Of a DNA stretch of 64,000 nucleotides, positions 36,494-45,660 are shown one piece after another. Under the pieces are notes generated by a model. The model was not told where the DNA came from. It saw nothing but the letters and a program-made list of their open reading frames with translations, and did not search any database. The first letter of the stretch is position 1, and each line of letters starts with the position of its first letter. The stretch comes from Pseudomonas syringae (lineage in GTDB: Bacteria > Pseudomonadota > Gammaproteobacteria > Pseudomonadales > Pseudomonadaceae): assembly GCF_000737245.1 (NCBI RefSeq), contig NZ_JPQU01000089.1, positions 1 through 64,000 of the forward strand. Direction: 5' to 3'. The position numbers and the translations under genes were made by a program.

Positions 36494-37573
36494 CTACTGC
36501 CCGGCTTTGACCTCGGTCCATACCCGCAACCTGAGCGCCTCGGTATCGGCAGGTATTTCATTCTGCGCAAACAAGGTGCTCAACGTATCTGCGTCAGGGT
36601 AGATGCCGATGTCGTTGTGTATCGAGGCGTCTATCAGTGCTTCGGACTTCTCGTTGCCATTGGGGTAATGCAGGTAGTTCGAAATAGCGCTGATGACTTT
36701 CGGCTCGAGCAGGTAGTTCATGAAGGCATACCCGGCCTTTTCGTCGGGGGCGTCCACAGGCATTGCAATCATGTCGAACCACATCGGTGAGCCTTCTTTC
36801 GGGGCGATGTAATGGATGGCAACGCCTTTGCCTGCATCCTGCGCCTGACGCTGTGCCAGCGCGATGTCACCTGAGTAGCCGACCGCTACGCAGACACTGC
36901 CGCTCGCCAGGGCTGGGCCGTAGTCACTGGCACTGAAGCTGCGGACATAAGGTTGAATGGCCGCCAGCACCGCTTTGGCTTTTGCGTAATCTTCAGGCGT
37001 TGTGCTATCCGGAGACAGGCCCAGGTAGTTGAGCGCGATGGGCACCAGATCCGGCGCGCTGTCGAGTACGGCGACCCCGCATTGCGCCAGTTTTTTCATG
37101 TTCTCGGGTTTGAAGATCAAGTCCCAGGATTTGAGTGGAGCATTGTTGCCCAGTACAGCTTTGACCTTGTCTGCGTTGTAGCCAATACCGGTGGTACCCC
37201 ATAGATAGGGAAATGCATACTCGCTGCCTGGGTCCGCCGATGAGAGCGCTTGCAGCAGGACCGGGTTCAGAGACTTCCAGTTCGGCAGCTGACTTTTGTC
37301 CAGCCTCTTCAGATCGCCGCGCTGCACCTGCCGAGCCAGGAAATGACTCGACGGCACCACGATGTCATACCCGGACTGCCTTGCCTTGAGCTTTTCATCG
37401 AGGACCCGGTTGCTGTCGTAAGTGTCATAAGTCGCAGTAATACCGGTGTCTTTCTGAAAGTTCTTCAGGGTGTCCGGAGCGAAGTAATCGGTCCAGTTGT
37501 AGATCTTCACGGTCTGCGCCGCGTGGCTCATTGAGGCGACCAGCATGAGCGGAAAAAATGCGGTGCGGATCAT
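36494..37573 (-). CDS. Polyamine ABC transporter binding protein (PotF/SpuD-like)
   Basis: A 359-residue periplasmic binding protein with a signal peptide (1-18, cut after SHA). The mature start VKIYNWTDYFAPDTL is the hallmark of the PotD/PotF group, where the YNW tyrosine/tryptophan line the polyamine site. The pocket region PYLWGTTGIGYN is also present. No permease or ATPase genes adjoin it, so it either works with a distant PotGHI/SpuFGH system or serves as a sensor. Flanked by a REP pair and an MFS gene. Confidence 0.88.
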   Translation of the reverse strand: MIRTAFFPLMLVASMSHAAQTVKIYNWTDYFAPDTLKNFQKDTGITATYDTYDSNRVLDEKLKARQSGYDIVVPSSHFLARQVQRGDLKRLDKSQLPNWKSLNPVLLQALSSADPGSEYAFPYLWGTTGIGYNADKVKAVLGNNAPLKSWDLIFKPENMKKLAQCGVAVLDSAPDLVPIALNYLGLSPDSTTPEDYAKAKAVLAAIQPYVRSFSASDYGPALASGSVCVAVGYSGDIALAQRQAQDAGKGVAIHYIAPKEGSPMWFDMIAMPVDAPDEKAGYAFMNYLLEPKVISAISNYLHYPNGNEKSEALIDASIHNDIGIYPDADTLSTLFAQNEIPADTEALRLRVWTEVKAGQ

Positions 37574-37730
37574 CGGAAGCCCTTGCTCAATTGGAGGTCA
37601 ACTGGAAAGCCACGGGACATGAAGCTGCACAGATCCTAACCGATTGAGCTGTGGCAAGGATACGCGTCCTCGAGCTCGGGCCTGATAAAGGTCGGCAGAC
37701 AACGCCCGCTTGAGGCGCGCCGCCACCCTG

Positions 37731-38930
37731 TCATTTCCGCTCAATACGCCCGTACACCCAGCGGCCGACACTCAACCCCCAGACCAGCAATGCCACCAGA
37801 CTCACACTCAGCAACATCCCGTGCACACCCGAGTGGGCGATGACCTTGCTGGCCACGAAGGGAAAACCGAATACGCCAATGAAGTAAGACAGGCTGAACA
37901 GCAGCAGCGCCTGGGCGGTGAGCGTTGGTGGCGACTCGTTGGCGGCCAGGCCATTGATGACTGAGTAGTTCAGACCGTATCCAACGCCCAGCAGCGCGGC
38001 GGTCAATCCATAGCTCAAGCTACCAGTCACCCACCGGTCGAAGCCGATAACGGCGATCAGCATGAGCGTAGTCAACACAGCGGAGGTGGCCAGCGGATTG
38101 CGCTTGACCACCCACCCGGCGATCAATAAACGGCAAGCGATGGCGGCGCCCATGAAGCCTATGAAAAACAGTGAGTAGTCCAGACCGAGACTGGCGGCGT
38201 AGCTGGTCTGGAAGCTGCCCATGCCACCAAAGATCGCCCCGCCCAACCCCACCATGAGAATCGAAAAAGCCGAGCGTGAGCTCAATACGCCCGCAGCCGA
38301 GTTCAGGCTTATCTGCACCCGGCTGCCAGGCCTGTGCCCGGAGCTGCTATCCCGCCCGCCCAGCTGCCAGAAATAAAGCCCACCCAGTGCCGCCGACAGC
38401 GCCGCGCAGAAAAACGCAGTCTGTACCGGCAGCCCGACGTAGCTTGCCAGCTTGCCCACCAGAGGTCCGGTGCCTATGCCCGACAACATGCTGCCGGACA
38501 ACAGCGCGAAGCAGTGCGTCCGGCGAGCGGGCTCGACCATCCCCACAACCATGATCGGACCCACGGTGTAGAACAGCCCCCAGCCAATGCCCAAAACCAG
38601 GCCAAAGCCCATCAGCGCCACACCCAGGCTCGATACCAGCGCAAAACCCAGCGAAGCAATCACCAGGCAGGCAGCACCCACTGCGATACACCGAGCAGCT
38701 CCCAAGCGCTGCATGACATGCCCGGATCCCAGCACCGTTGCCAGGGTACTGATCATGGCGACCGCGAAGACTCGTCCGGCATCGCTTTCACTGCCACCCA
38801 ACGAAGTCACCAGCAATGCCAGCAGGAACGTCGAGCCGTAGGGAATCGACAACAGAAAACTGGCCACGCAGAACGCGGCAAACGGAGTGACGCGCTGCAT
38901 AGGAAGAGCATTGTCCATAGGGCGGTCCAT
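37731..38930 (-). CDS. MFS transporter
   Basis: A carrier of about 399 residues with about 12 helices. The N-terminus is uncertain: ATG codons at 38930 (MDRPMDNALPM), 38918 and 38966 are all in frame and none has a strong ribosome-binding site. The first helix begins at FAAFCVASFLLSIPYGS. Weak MFS motifs are visible; the substrate is unknown. Transcribed alone. Confidence 0.78.
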   Translation of the reverse strand: MDRPMDNALPMQRVTPFAAFCVASFLLSIPYGSTFLLALLVTSLGGSESDAGRVFAVAMISTLATVLGSGHVMQRLGAARCIAVGAACLVIASLGFALVSSLGVALMGFGLVLGIGWGLFYTVGPIMVVGMVEPARRTHCFALLSGSMLSGIGTGPLVGKLASYVGLPVQTAFFCAALSAALGGLYFWQLGGRDSSSGHRPGSRVQISLNSAAGVLSSRSAFSILMVGLGGAIFGGMGSFQTSYAASLGLDYSLFFIGFMGAAIACRLLIAGWVVKRNPLATSAVLTTLMLIAVIGFDRWVTGSLSYGLTAALLGVGYGLNYSVINGLAANESPPTLTAQALLLFSLSYFIGVFGFPFVASKVIAHSGVHGMLLSVSLVALLVWGLSVGRWVYGRIERK

Positions 38931-39170
38931 GCTGGAGGAAAACAGGCTTTTAGCATGCCTGGCCATAAACTCAGACAACGCAATACCGGAGTAAAGGCCA
39001 GACAAACTGCACGTATCGTGCCGGGTTGCTGGTCAGTGATCACCGCGCATCTGCGCGTGCAGGCGTTTATTCATGACGCTCCCATCAAACTCGAAACACA
39101 CCCGGATAATTAACGCAACGTGCGGCATACTGGGCAACGCATTGCAGACCCACACTCATCTGGACGTCAC

Positions 39171-39410
39171 ATGACACCCAACGCAGAGCTTTACAACCCA
39201 TCTACTGAATATGCAGACAAGCTGATTTCCCGCATTGGCCAGACCCCGTCGTGGATCGCCAAGCGCATTGGCGTCACCGACAAACGCATTCGCTACATCC
39301 TTGAAGGTGAACGCACGGTCAAGGGCGAATCCACGCCTATCCAGATGACGTACACCGAACAGTTTGCCCTTGAATGCCTGGCGGCAGAGGCCAGTGCGCG
39401 GAACAAATAG
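39171..39410 (+). CDS. Small helix-turn-helix protein
   Basis: A 79-residue protein with an apparent HTH: TPSWIAKRIGVTDKRIRYIL (about residues 22-41), like the Cro/C1 family but short. It may bind DNA as a dimer. The ATG at 39171 (MTPNAELYN) is preferred to 39120. It is followed after 27 bases by a lipoprotein gene. No phage genes are nearby. Confidence 0.6.
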   Translation: MTPNAELYNPSTEYADKLISRIGQTPSWIAKRIGVTDKRIRYILEGERTVKGESTPIQMTYTEQFALECLAAEASARNK

Positions 39411-39437
39411 ACAAGCTTTTTTCGCATGGAGGCATTG

Positions 39438-39656
39438 ATGAAATACGGATTAACACTGCTGGCGTTTGCATTCCTGTGCGGCTGCTCGTCATACAGCGAA
39501 CGGGGCACAGGCGAAGGCGGCAGACAAATTGGCAGCAAGGGTTACACCGTTCGCTGTGACGCTACCCCGGCCAATCAGCCGGGCTGCTACCAGCCAGCCC
39601 CGTCCTGGTCGTTCTGGCCGTCGGACAAGATCAAGTTTGAGTTCAGGCGGGACTGA
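39438..39656 (+). CDS. Small lipoprotein
   Basis: A 72-residue protein with a lipoprotein signal peptide: MKYGLTLLAFAF, lipobox LCGC, cysteine at about residue 16. The mature part has a Cys pair (VRCDATPANQPGCYQP) that may form a disulfide and ends in a Trp/Phe-rich segment. The ATG at 39438 has GGAGG nine bases upstream. Function unknown; conserved small lipoproteins of this kind are common in Pseudomonas. Confidence 0.7.
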   Translation: MKYGLTLLAFAFLCGCSSYSERGTGEGGRQIGSKGYTVRCDATPANQPGCYQPAPSWSFWPSDKIKFEFRRD

Positions 39657-39710
39657 TACGACGAAAGCGGTACTTGCGATCGATGCAGACTTCGCAGCGC
39701 AGCAGACCCA

Positions 39711-40200
39711 CCCCGTCATCGTTCTTCGCGGGCAAGCCTCGCTCCAACAGAGATCACCAACCCAGTGGGAGCGGTGCTTGGTCTGGGCCGCATTCGAACG
39801 ATGCAGGCGCTGCGGTCAGTAGACACACCGCGTCATCGTTCATCGCGAGCAAGCTCGGCTCCTACAGACTCAGCGCAAAACTGTTGGAGCCGGGCTTGCC
39901 CGCGAACCAGGCGCTGCGGTGTTTCAGTTATACCCCGTCATCGTTCTTCGCGGGCAAGCCTCGCTCCAACAGAGATCACCAACCCAGTGGGAGCGGTGCT
40001 TGGTCTGGGCCGCATTCGAACGATGCAGGCGCTGCGGTCAGTAGACACACCGCGTCATCGTTCATCGCGAGCAAGCTTGGCTCCTACAGACTCAGCGCAA
40101 AACTGTTGGAGCCGGGCTTGCCCGCGAACCAGGCGCTGCGGTGTTTCAGTTACAACGCGTCATCGTTCTTCGCGGGCAAGCCCGGCTCCAACGGAAATAC
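39711..40200. repeat. 222-bp tandem duplication of a REP cluster, 2.2 copies
   Basis: The unit beginning GTCATCGTTCTTCGCGGGCA at 39715 recurs at 39937 and, in part, at 40159, an exact 222-base period. The two full copies differ at only about one base (AGCTCGG against AGCTTGG). Each unit holds four alternating REP halves. The period is a multiple of three, so an open frame of 187 codons spans it, but its codons are REP sequence and no ribosome-binding site supports translation. Confidence 0.95.
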
Positions 40201-40251
40201 GCACTTTCTGTGGGAGATTCTTTTTGCAGTTGTTTAGTCCCCAAGGATTCG

Positions 40252-40593
40252 TCACAGGCATTCCTGAGCCGCCCGTTCAAAGCTCGACGGCGTGAAGCTA
40301 GAGGCGAGCAGTCTGCGCTCGTACAGGAAGATTTTGCCTCCCGCTGATGACTTGTAAGCCTCCAGCACGTTATCTGCAGCCACAGAACTGGAAAGCACGA
40401 TTCTGTAGTGTCGCTGGGATTGCGACAGGGTCGGCTGCAATGCCCGATCCTGCAGCTTGGGCATCACGCAATCGGTGTATTGCTCAGGGGTCTTTGCTGT
40501 CTGCAGCGTCAGGGTCGGCTGATTGGGCGCGGAGACACACCCGGCCAGGATAGAAAGGCTGAGCAAAACAGTGCTGAAAAGTGACAGACGCAT
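40252..40593 (-). CDS. Small lipoprotein, unknown function
   Basis: A 113-residue lipoprotein: signal MRLSLFSTVLLSLSI, lipobox LAGC (cysteine at about 19). The mature region has two further cysteines, one in YTDCVMP and one at the penultimate residue, that could pair. The ATG at 40593 has AGGA about eight bases upstream; the longer frame to 40647 is rejected. Function not recognised. Confidence 0.7.
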   Translation of the reverse strand: MRLSLFSTVLLSLSILAGCVSAPNQPTLTLQTAKTPEQYTDCVMPKLQDRALQPTLSQSQRHYRIVLSSSVAADNVLEAYKSSAGGKIFLYERRLLASSFTPSSFERAAQECL

Positions 40594-40741
40594 GGACGCA
40601 TTCCTGAACGAACAACGACGGATTGGCAGGGTTTCAATGCCCGGCATTTTCCGGTTTTCAGGAAGAAACAGAAGTCATGCGTTGTGATGCTCACTATCAC
40701 CGTAAGCGATAGTCTTGCGAATCTTCTCGGTTCGGTGAAAT

Positions 40742-40773
40742 GCAGGAGCCCGGTTATGTGACCGGGCTCCTGC
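40742..40773 (-). terminator. Strong hairpin downstream of arsC
   Basis: A perfect 13-bp stem (GCAGGAGCCCGGT with its complement) and six-base loop, 57 bases past the arsC stop. Only a short T run follows on the minus strand, so termination may be bidirectional or weak. Confidence 0.55.
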
Positions 40774-40829
40774 TTGCGCCTCATCGTTGCTGCATCTCGG
40801 CGCGTGGCAAGCTTGCCCCGCGCTGAGCA

Positions 40830-41300
40830 TCACAGTTCGCCGATGCGATCCAGCTCGAACTTCAGTTGCTCCGGAGTAAGCACCGAGTGGTCTAGCTTGA
40901 AGAAGGCGTCGAAGCGTTTCCTGATCCGGGCGACTGTCGCGTCAAACGCCGCCTGTACCTCGCTGTCTGTCCCTTCCACGTCAGACGGGTCCGCAAGGCC
41001 CCAGTGGCTTTTGACCGCTGGCCCAAAAAACACCGGACAGGGCTCGCCTCCCGCTTTGTCACATACCGTGATCACCACATCCGGAGGCGCAGCAGCAAAC
41101 ACTTCCGAGCCTTTGCTGTAGAGGTTCGAGGTGTCGATATTCAAGCCTTGCAGCGTGCTCACCGCACGAGGATTCAGTTGGCCGCTGGGAAAGCTGCCCG
41201 AGCTCACCGCAGTAAACCCGTCAGGAGCCAAGTGATTGAACAACCCTTCCGAGAGAACACTGCGGCAGCTGTTTGCCGTACACATGAATAGCACTTTCAT
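40830..41300 (-). CDS. arsC: Arsenate reductase, LMW-phosphatase type
   Basis: A 156-residue arsenate reductase of the low-molecular-weight tyrosine phosphatase fold, converting arsenate to arsenite. The phosphate loop is C7-TANSC-R13 (CX5R), and the relay cysteines C80 and C88 (VCDKAGGEPC) mark the thioredoxin-coupled type rather than the glutaredoxin-coupled E. coli type. Last gene of arsR-arsB-arsC, nine bases after arsB. Confidence 0.92.
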   Translation of the reverse strand: MKVLFMCTANSCRSVLSEGLFNHLAPDGFTAVSSGSFPSGQLNPRAVSTLQGLNIDTSNLYSKGSEVFAAAPPDVVITVCDKAGGEPCPVFFGPAVKSHWGLADPSDVEGTDSEVQAAFDATVARIRKRFDAFFKLDHSVLTPEQLKFELDRIGEL

Positions 41301-41309
41301 TGCTTTCTC

Positions 41310-42599
41310 CTAGACACGCACGCTCAATCGCAGTGCCAGCGCCGCAAGGGTCACCAGCAAGATGGGAAGGGTTAGAAGGCTGCCAACCTTGAAGTAGTAG
41401 CCCCAGGTGATACGGATATTTTTTTGCGCCAGCACATGAAGCCAGAGCAGCGTCGCCAGGCTTCCGATGGGGGTAATCTTTGGCCCAAGGTCGCAACCAA
41501 TGACGTTGGCGTAGATCATCGCTTCACGCACCAGCCCCGTGGCGTCGCTGCCCTGAATGGACAAGGCACCGATGAGCACACTCGGCATGTTGTTCATGAT
41601 CGAGGACAGCAGCGCAGCGGTGACTCCGGTGCCCAGCGTTGCCGCCCAGACGCCCTGCTCCGCGAAGATATTCAGTAAAGCCGAGAGAGCATCAGTCAAC
41701 CCTGCATTGCGAAGGCCGTAGACCACCAGATACATCCCCAGGGAGAACACCACGATTTGCCAGGGCGCGTTTCTGATGACCTTTCGAGTGGAGATGATGT
41801 GGCCTTTGCCAGCGATGGCCAGGAGGATCACTGCACACGCAGCAGCCACGGCGCTGATGGGAATGCCTAACGGCTCCAGCGCGAACAGGCCGACCAGCAA
41901 CAGCCCGAGCACCCACCAGCCAGCAATGAAAGTCGCTTTGTCACGGATAACCGCCGCAGGTGCTTCCAGTTGATCAGCGTCGTACAGCCCGGGAATATCC
42001 TTGCGATAGAACAGCCAAAGCATGAACAGGGTGGCCGCTACGGCCACCAGATTCACAGGCCACATGACCGACGCATACTCGCCAAAACCAACATCGAAGA
42101 AATCCGCTGAAACGATGTTGACCAGATTGGAGACCACCATGGGCAGGCTCGCGGTGTCGGCGATGAAGCCTGCGGCCATCACAAATGCCAGTGTGGATGC
42201 AGGGCTGAAACGCAGGGCCGTCAACATCGCGATGACGATAGGAGTGAGGATCAGGGCAGCACCATCGTTGGCGAACAAGGCCGACACAGCAGCCCCCAGC
42301 AGGATCATCAGCGCAAACAAACGCCTGCCATTGCCCCGCCCCCAGCGGGCAACATGCAGCGCCGCCCATTTGAAGAATCCGGCCTCATCCAGCAGCAGAC
42401 TGATGATGATCACCGCAATGAAAGTCGCGGTGGCATTCCAGACAATGTGCCACACCGTCGGCACGTCACCGAGGCTGACTACGCCGGTCAGCAATGCCAG
42501 AACGGCACCTGCTGCGGCGCTCCAGCCGACGCCCAGTCCCTTGGGCTGCCAGATAACGAGCACGAGCGTTACAACGAAAATCGACGCAGCGATAAGCAT
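41310..42599 (-). CDS. arsB: Arsenite efflux pump ArsB
   Basis: A 429-residue inner-membrane arsenite/proton antiporter of the ArsB/NhaD ion-transporter superfamily with about 12 helices. The family segments FANDGAALILTPIVIAML and IMNNMPSVLIGALSI are present. The start at 42599 (MLIAASIFVV) is preferred; the frame to 42686 overlaps the arsR end. No arsA ATPase is present. Confidence 0.92.
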   Translation of the reverse strand: MLIAASIFVVTLVLVIWQPKGLGVGWSAAAGAVLALLTGVVSLGDVPTVWHIVWNATATFIAVIIISLLLDEAGFFKWAALHVARWGRGNGRRLFALMILLGAAVSALFANDGAALILTPIVIAMLTALRFSPASTLAFVMAAGFIADTASLPMVVSNLVNIVSADFFDVGFGEYASVMWPVNLVAVAATLFMLWLFYRKDIPGLYDADQLEAPAAVIRDKATFIAGWWVLGLLLVGLFALEPLGIPISAVAAACAVILLAIAGKGHIISTRKVIRNAPWQIVVFSLGMYLVVYGLRNAGLTDALSALLNIFAEQGVWAATLGTGVTAALLSSIMNNMPSVLIGALSIQGSDATGLVREAMIYANVIGCDLGPKITPIGSLATLLWLHVLAQKNIRITWGYYFKVGSLLTLPILLVTLAALALRLSVRV

Positions 42600-42621
42600 G
42601 GGTGTGTTCCAGATCAGAAAG

Positions 42622-42972
42622 TCAGCAGCAGGAGGTTTGCCGCACGGGCCGGTCTTGCATCGACGCCAGGCGTCCCTGGTCGTCATGCAGCCAGGACAGA
42701 TGGGCTCGGGTTGTCAGGGTCAGAACATCCAGCGCCCACTGTTCAAGATCCGGATGCAACCTGTAATAAACCCACTGGCCTTGCCTGCGATCCGCCAGCA
42801 GCCCGCAGGCGCGTAGCTGTGCCAGGTGTCTGGAAACCTTCGACTGATTGTCATCCAGGGCCCAGATCAACTCGCACACGCACAGCTCGCCTTCTGCGCA
42901 AAGCATGAGCATGATCCGGGCCCGGGTTTCGTCTCCCAGGCATTTGAAGAACGTGGGGGGTAATAGCTTCAT
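42622..42972 (-). CDS. arsR: ArsR arsenic-responsive repressor
   Basis: A 116-residue ArsR/SmtB winged-helix repressor that leaves its operator when arsenite binds. The metal site ELCVCEL (CxC) in helix alpha-3 is intact; a C-terminal Cys pair (SCC) may give a further thiol. The start at 42972 (MKLLPPTFFKCLG) is preferred. First gene of the ars operon. Confidence 0.92.
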   Translation of the reverse strand: MKLLPPTFFKCLGDETRARIMLMLCAEGELCVCELIWALDDNQSKVSRHLAQLRACGLLADRRQGQWVYYRLHPDLEQWALDVLTLTTRAHLSWLHDDQGRLASMQDRPVRQTSCC

Positions 42973-42986
42973 AACGTGCCGATAGT

Positions 42987-43016
42987 CATATGTGAATAAT
43001 CGAATATCCGCATATA
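42987..43016 (-). promoter_or_regulatory. Candidate ArsR operator
   Basis: An imperfect dyad in front of arsR: CATATGTGAATAA (42987-42999) against ATATCCGCATATA (43004-43016), nine of thirteen positions symmetric. It lies 15 bases from the arsR start in an AT-rich promoter zone, where ArsR operators are expected. Confidence 0.5.
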
Positions 43017-43117
43017 AACACAATCATCCCGTGTTGTGCACGTGATGATTGGATGACTGGCAATGAAACCGCTGCTGACCTCACGCTGCCCTCCTCAACA
43101 GTCGTGGGTGAATAACC

Positions 43118-45622
43118 TCAGGCATCGGTAAATATCTGCCCTCTGGCCTGCCCTTGAGCCAATGGCGGCGGGCCGGGCGAATCGCTGAGGTCAGCCGTCC
43201 AGCGCCAGTTGCGAATCTCCGGAAGGTCTTCGAAATGCTCGCGAATCCAGATGTCGTGGCGGCGAAGCTGGCTTTCAAAAAACGCGACAGCGCTCTCGCG
43301 CTGCAACTGCAGGCGTGGGACGTGACTCAGGGCATCAATAGCCAGGTGATAACGGCTCATGCGGTTCAACACGACCATATCGAAGGGTGTGGTGGTGGTG
43401 CCGCGATCACTGAAGCCTCGAACATGGAAGCGCGCTTCATTGCTGCGCCCGTGGACCATCGAATGGATGACCCAGGTCGAACCGTGAAAGGCGAACATCA
43501 CCGGCACGTCGCGGGTGAACAATGCCTCGAATGACAGCGCGTCCATGCCATGGGGTCGCTGTTGCGGTGCGCAGAGTGTCCCGAGGTCGACTACGTTGAC
43601 CACGCGGACCCGGATGCCGGGAACGTGTTTCTGCAGCAGCCAGGCGGCAGCCACGGTTTCGACAGTGGGCACATCCCCGGCGCAGGCAAGCACCACATCC
43701 GGCACCGCACCTTCATCATTGCCCGCAAAACGCCAGATAGACGCGCCCTGGGAGCAATGTTCAAGGGCTGCATCGAAATCCAGCCACTGAAATTCCATTT
43801 GTTTGCCACAGGTGACGACATTGACGTAATTACGGCTGCGCAGGCAGTGATCGAACACATTGACCAGGCAATTGGAGTCCGGCGGGTAGTACACCCGCAC
43901 CACGTCCGCGCGGCGCTGCAGGATGTTATCGACAAAGCCGGTGGACTGATGACTGAAGCCGTTATGGTCATTGCGCCAGGCGTGGCTGCTGATCAGGATA
44001 TTCAACGACGCCAGCGGACGACGCCACGCAAATTCCCTGCTTTGCTGCAGCCATTTGGCATGCTGCGTCACCATGGAGTCCACCACCTGAGCAAAGGCCT
44101 CGTAAGTCGACCACATGCCATGCCGACCGGTGAGGAGATAGCCCTCCAGCCAGCCCTCGCACAGGTGCTCGCTCAGCACTTCCATGACTCGACCGTCAGG
44201 AGCGAGGTGGTCGTCGACCTCCAGACACGGCCCTGATGCGGTTCGATCCGTCGCTTCAAACACCGCATTGAGCCGATTCGAGTTGGTTTCGTCCGGGCCG
44301 AACACCCGGAAATTATGCGGATTGAGACGTATCACATCCCGCAGATACTCGCCGAGCTTGCGCGGTCCTTCGGCAACCACTTGACCTGGACCGGGCACCT
44401 GCAACCCGTAATCAGCAAAGCCTGGCAGATCCAGTGCCACCAGCAGACGCCCGCCATTCACATAAGGCACGGCGCCCATGCGCAGCGGCGCCGGGGGTGT
44501 CAGGGCTTGCAGTTCGGCAAGCAGTTCGCCGTTATCGTCGAACAACGTGCGGGGTTCGTAGCTGTGCATCCAGTGTTCGAGTTGCTGCAAATGTTCGGGA
44601 TTCTGAATCACAGTAGCCAATGGCACCTGATGCGCACGAAACGTACCCTCGACGGGCAAGCCATCGACCACTTTCGGGCCGGTCCAACCCTTGGGGCTGC
44701 GCAAGATGATCATCGGCCAGCGCGCCCTGTCGCCGCCCTCCTCCCGGGCCTGTTTCTGGATGTCACGGATCGCGTCATGACAATCGTTCAGAGCTCGCGC
44801 AAAGCGCTGATGCATACCCGGCAGCTCATCTCCCGCAACGATAACCGGCGCATAACCACGACCTCGGTACAGCTCGATCAACTGCTCGTCGGCCATCCGC
44901 GCTTCCACCGTCGGCCCGGAAATCTTGTAGCCATTCAGATGGAGTATGGGCAGTACCGCCCCGTCGCGGCGCGGGTTGAGGAAATGAACACTCTTCCAGC
45001 TGCCCTCCAGCGGACAGGTTTCTGCCTCACCGTCACCGATGACGCAGACCACCAGCAATTGCGGGTTGTCGAACGCTGCGCCAAACGCATGCATCAACGA
45101 GTAGCCCAGCTCCCCGCCTTCATGCAGTGAATTGGGTGCGTGAGGCCCGCAGTGGCTGGGTACGCCACCCGGCGTTGAAAAGCTGCGAAACAGACGCAGC
45201 ATGCCGGCTTCATCACGGCCTATCTGCGGATGAACATCGCTGTAGGTGCCTTCGAGCCAGGCGCAGGCGTTGAGGGTAGGCCCGCCATGGCCGGGCCCGG
45301 AGATATACACGGTTTCAATGTGCCGCTCACTGATCAGGCGGTTCAGATGCACGTAGATGAAATTCTGCCCGACTGACGTCCCCCAATGCCCCAGCAGCCG
45401 TGGTTTGATGTGCTCCGGTCGTAACGGCTCGCGAAGCAAGGCATTGTCCTTGAGGTAAATCTGCCCGACACACAGGTAATTGGCAGCGCTCCAGTAACGA
45501 TGCAGTTTGCCCAGCAGGTCCGGGGCCAACGGTCCTGGTTCAACCTGCACCTCTTCATTCGGACTCGGCGCGGCTGTTGCCGATGAGTCGATGCTCGATA
45601 AGTGTGAGTTGAAGTGGTACAT
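43118..45622 (-). CDS. xfp: Phosphoketolase (xylulose-5-P/fructose-6-P)
   Basis: An 834-residue thiamine-diphosphate enzyme that splits xylulose 5-phosphate or fructose 6-phosphate with phosphate to acetyl-phosphate plus a shorter sugar phosphate. The family sequences GPGHGGPTLNA, FSTPGGVPSH, GDGEAET (TPP) and the later RHGMWSTYEAFA are intact, and the length is slightly above the usual 790-820. AAGGAGG lies in front of the ATG. It ends the operon usp-usp-ackA-xfp; its product acetyl-phosphate is the substrate of AckA, 38 bases upstream, giving ATP without oxygen. Confidence 0.93.
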   Translation of the reverse strand: MYHFNSHLSSIDSSATAAPSPNEEVQVEPGPLAPDLLGKLHRYWSAANYLCVGQIYLKDNALLREPLRPEHIKPRLLGHWGTSVGQNFIYVHLNRLISERHIETVYISGPGHGGPTLNACAWLEGTYSDVHPQIGRDEAGMLRLFRSFSTPGGVPSHCGPHAPNSLHEGGELGYSLMHAFGAAFDNPQLLVVCVIGDGEAETCPLEGSWKSVHFLNPRRDGAVLPILHLNGYKISGPTVEARMADEQLIELYRGRGYAPVIVAGDELPGMHQRFARALNDCHDAIRDIQKQAREEGGDRARWPMIILRSPKGWTGPKVVDGLPVEGTFRAHQVPLATVIQNPEHLQQLEHWMHSYEPRTLFDDNGELLAELQALTPPAPLRMGAVPYVNGGRLLVALDLPGFADYGLQVPGPGQVVAEGPRKLGEYLRDVIRLNPHNFRVFGPDETNSNRLNAVFEATDRTASGPCLEVDDHLAPDGRVMEVLSEHLCEGWLEGYLLTGRHGMWSTYEAFAQVVDSMVTQHAKWLQQSREFAWRRPLASLNILISSHAWRNDHNGFSHQSTGFVDNILQRRADVVRVYYPPDSNCLVNVFDHCLRSRNYVNVVTCGKQMEFQWLDFDAALEHCSQGASIWRFAGNDEGAVPDVVLACAGDVPTVETVAAAWLLQKHVPGIRVRVVNVVDLGTLCAPQQRPHGMDALSFEALFTRDVPVMFAFHGSTWVIHSMVHGRSNEARFHVRGFSDRGTTTTPFDMVVLNRMSRYHLAIDALSHVPRLQLQRESAVAFFESQLRRHDIWIREHFEDLPEIRNWRWTADLSDSPGPPPLAQGQARGQIFTDA

Positions 45623-45660
45623 GGAGCCTCCTTGGAATGCCGGGAAAGCCCGGTTGAGTG

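Noticed and set aside
39674..40295. Open frames with repeated peptide units spanning the tandem repeat
   Set aside because: They read REP DNA, lack a ribosome-binding site, and are open in two frames because the period is a multiple of three.
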